Assembly: GCA_003342895.1 (NCBI GenBank)
Contig: PTFA01000367.1
Location: 248,001-312,000, forward strand
From: Casuarius casuarius
Taxonomy: Eukaryota > Chordata > Aves > Casuariiformes > Casuariidae
Length of the DNA stretch: 64,000 nt
Direction: 5' to 3'
The position numbers and the translations under genes were made by a program. The notes under the pieces are model-generated. The model was given only the letters and a program-made list of their open reading frames with translations, searched no databases and was not told the DNA's origin. How positions within the stretch are numbered: the stretch's first letter is position 1; every line of letters starts with the position of its first letter. Below are positions 62,001 to 64,000 of this stretch, piece by piece.

Positions 62001-64000
62001 TGCCTCATCTTTAACAATTCCTTCTGCTGTCTCTCTGGTCCCACAAATGGGAACTTGTTATTTTGGGCTCTTTCTTACAAACCTTGCTTTCACGCAAACC
62101 TCTTGAAATGATTAAATGCGAAAGCACCAGACGTGCTACTTCCTTGAAGAGCTCCGGCAGCGAGGGAATGACCAACGCTGGGCACCGACTTCTGCCTTCC
62201 TTCTCCCTGAGTTCAAACCCGAGCAACGCATCGTGTCTGGATATTGCTGGGATCTCTGCAAAGCAAAGCAACGCGTTGCTCCTTTAATCCAGTAACACTG
62301 CTGAATGCTCCTGAAGCATCGACAACTGAAACCCATCTCCCTTTCACCTACCCTGTAATTTCCTAGCAAGAATGGAAAATTATAAGCTACAGCAAGAGTT
62401 ACATCATAAAACCAATTACAAAAAGCACAGAGGTGCCGGTTCTGTGCGTACTTTTAGTGCACTCCCCATGCTGTCAAACACTAACTCCTTCAAGGACAGT
62501 CTATCCCTTGCATATCACAGGCATATTTTATACTACTGAATAACATGTCTTTCTGTTTTCAGACCTCCCAGTTGGTAGCTCAGACTCACTTAATGAAGCA
62601 GCCAACACTCTCCAGAAAGCTATCCGAAGGTGAAGTGGCATTGCCACATTTGCAATGACCTCAATTTCTGCCAAACCACTTCAAAATCATGAGTCAAGCC
62701 AGGAAAAAAATAAATAAATCATCAGGTGGCCTTGAAGATACCAGCTCTAAACATGCTATATACAATCTTTTCATTTGCTGTCTGTTTTCTCGCCCATCGT
62801 GGACACAGGCACAACCTACACAAAGAGGCCAAAATTTAGAAAGAAATTCTACCGTAACGTCCTTATCTCCAAACTACGCTATCTCGTGATGACACACGTT
62901 AAAAACACACCATGGGCACAACACATTTTAGAGCCAGAATCTCTCCTCAGCCAGAGTCCGCATTCGCAGTGGCATTGCTGCCTGCGGGAAGAGCCTGGCT
63001 CACCCATTTGTGCCTCCAGGAGCACCAGCTCCCGCGTTTGTTTTTCTCATGGAGCACATCATGCGCGTGATCTAAAGGGCGGCCACTCGAGTGAGTGATG
63101 CAAGCTGTTTGGCTCGTAGTTCTTTCAGCGTCGTTGATGTCTTATCAGTTGCTGCTGGACACCAGCCATCCCAGCATGTCTCGGCATATTCCCATCTGAC
63201 AAACCCAGCAGATATGGCTGGAGGCTTCTCACGCAACCTCACAGGGAGAATTTTCTATAGCAACTATTTGCCTGGTTGCATTAAGCCTTACCTGCTTTTA
63301 AAACACCCGTATCTCTTACCTCGCTAATTTATTGCGGTGTAGAAACAGCTGCCTGGGTGAGTCCTCATCTATCAGCCTGGACGGTATTAGCTCGATGAAG
63401 AACCGAGATGCTGAGTTTTCCTCTTCTGGTCTTGTCCCTTCCACGGTGGTTGGGCGACTGTTTCCTATTGCATCAGGTTACGCCACATAAAGTGTTAGCA
63501 TTCCCGGGGGAAAAGGTCTCCCAGCAGATTAAGTCACTGTCTCATAAATCAGTGTGGAAATTTGCCCCACTTCCACCCCAAATTTTCCATAGTTCAGTTT
63601 CTCTGATTACGCTTAATTGCCCCGTTCCTCCCTGATCCTCCGCCTCCGGGGTGTTTATATCAATCAGATTTGTACATTTGTACATGCATAAAAAAGAACC
63701 CAAGATTTTTTTAAAAAAGCTTGTATTTACAAGTTGAGTCTGGTACTCATGGAATTACGCTCTAATTAGGTCAGTCCTGTTCCTCTGGCAGGGTATGAAC
63801 GATAGTGCTGGAAAACAGAGACAATTCACAGAGACCCCAAAATAACTCTTCCTGCTCTGTTTCATAGGCAAGACGCGTTTTCTTTGCACTGCACTGAGGC
63901 CGTTCGCAGTTGAGGCCATCCGGGCACGCTTACCCGGCCGCACGCACCATAGCTCGGCCCCGCAGGCACTGCCAGCCTGCGCCTCCCTTTCCTTGCAGCA
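56100..64000. other. Upstream region of gene 2, CpG-rich in places
   Basis: No gene recognised. CpG-dense segments lie at about 57070-57330, 57880-58110, 60230-60610 and 61090-61270. They keep several frames open by base composition, but none of those frames shows a domain I know. A G-run lies at about 56650-56661 and one undetermined base (N) at 59420. Such blocks could be enhancers or a promoter of an unseen transcript. Confidence 0.5.

Noticed and set aside
1..64000. A novel defence, CRISPR, viral or other exotic system
   Set aside because: No array, integrase, transposase, viral gene or clustered small-gene operon was found on either strand; the window is an ordinary vertebrate P450 locus with unusual details.

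Overview
This is nuclear DNA from a vertebrate, most likely a bird or other sauropsid. The only protein genes I can recognise are cytochrome P450 family 3A (CYP3A) genes. They have the standard 13-exon vertebrate layout, large non-coding introns and canonical GT-AG splice sites. The organism call is an inference from the CYP3A protein flavour (gene 2 starts MNFLPELS) and the compact introns; no species can be read from the window.

Layout. (1) 1-12.6 kb: CYP3A gene 1, plus strand. Exons 2-13 are all present and open; exon 1 was not found and probably lies left of the window. (2) 12.6-19.3 kb: intergenic. (3) 19.3-32.6 kb: a decayed CYP3A pseudogene, plus strand. Relics of exons 2, 3, 4, 6, 8, 9, 10, 11 and probably 12 lie in the right order and orientation, with weaker candidates for 5 and 13. 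Intron 1, the 3' end and 3' flanking DNA are also recognisably copied from a gene-1-like unit, so the whole locus was duplicated in tandem. (4) 32.6-41.6 kb: intergenic. (5) 41.6-55.9 kb: CYP3A gene 2, minus strand, with all 13 exons, start and stop inside the window. (6) 55.9-64 kb: upstream region of gene 2, with a candidate DR3 nuclear-receptor element and several CpG-rich blocks but no recognisable gene.

Both intact genes would encode 510-residue microsomal monooxygenases (gene 1 assuming the usual 71-bp first coding exon), with the C-helix WKRIR, K-helix ExxR, PERF and heme-binding [10 protein letters not shown] motifs. The most interesting difference is in the I-helix. Gene 2 has the usual AGYETTS; gene 1 has AGYEPTS, with proline at the position of the canonical oxygen-activating threonine. 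Other notable points are a stop-free intron 8 of gene 2 whose length is a multiple of three, an exon 9 that varies in length between copies, and the DR3 element upstream of gene 2. I saw no prokaryotic-type system, CRISPR array, tRNA, rRNA or intact mobile element.
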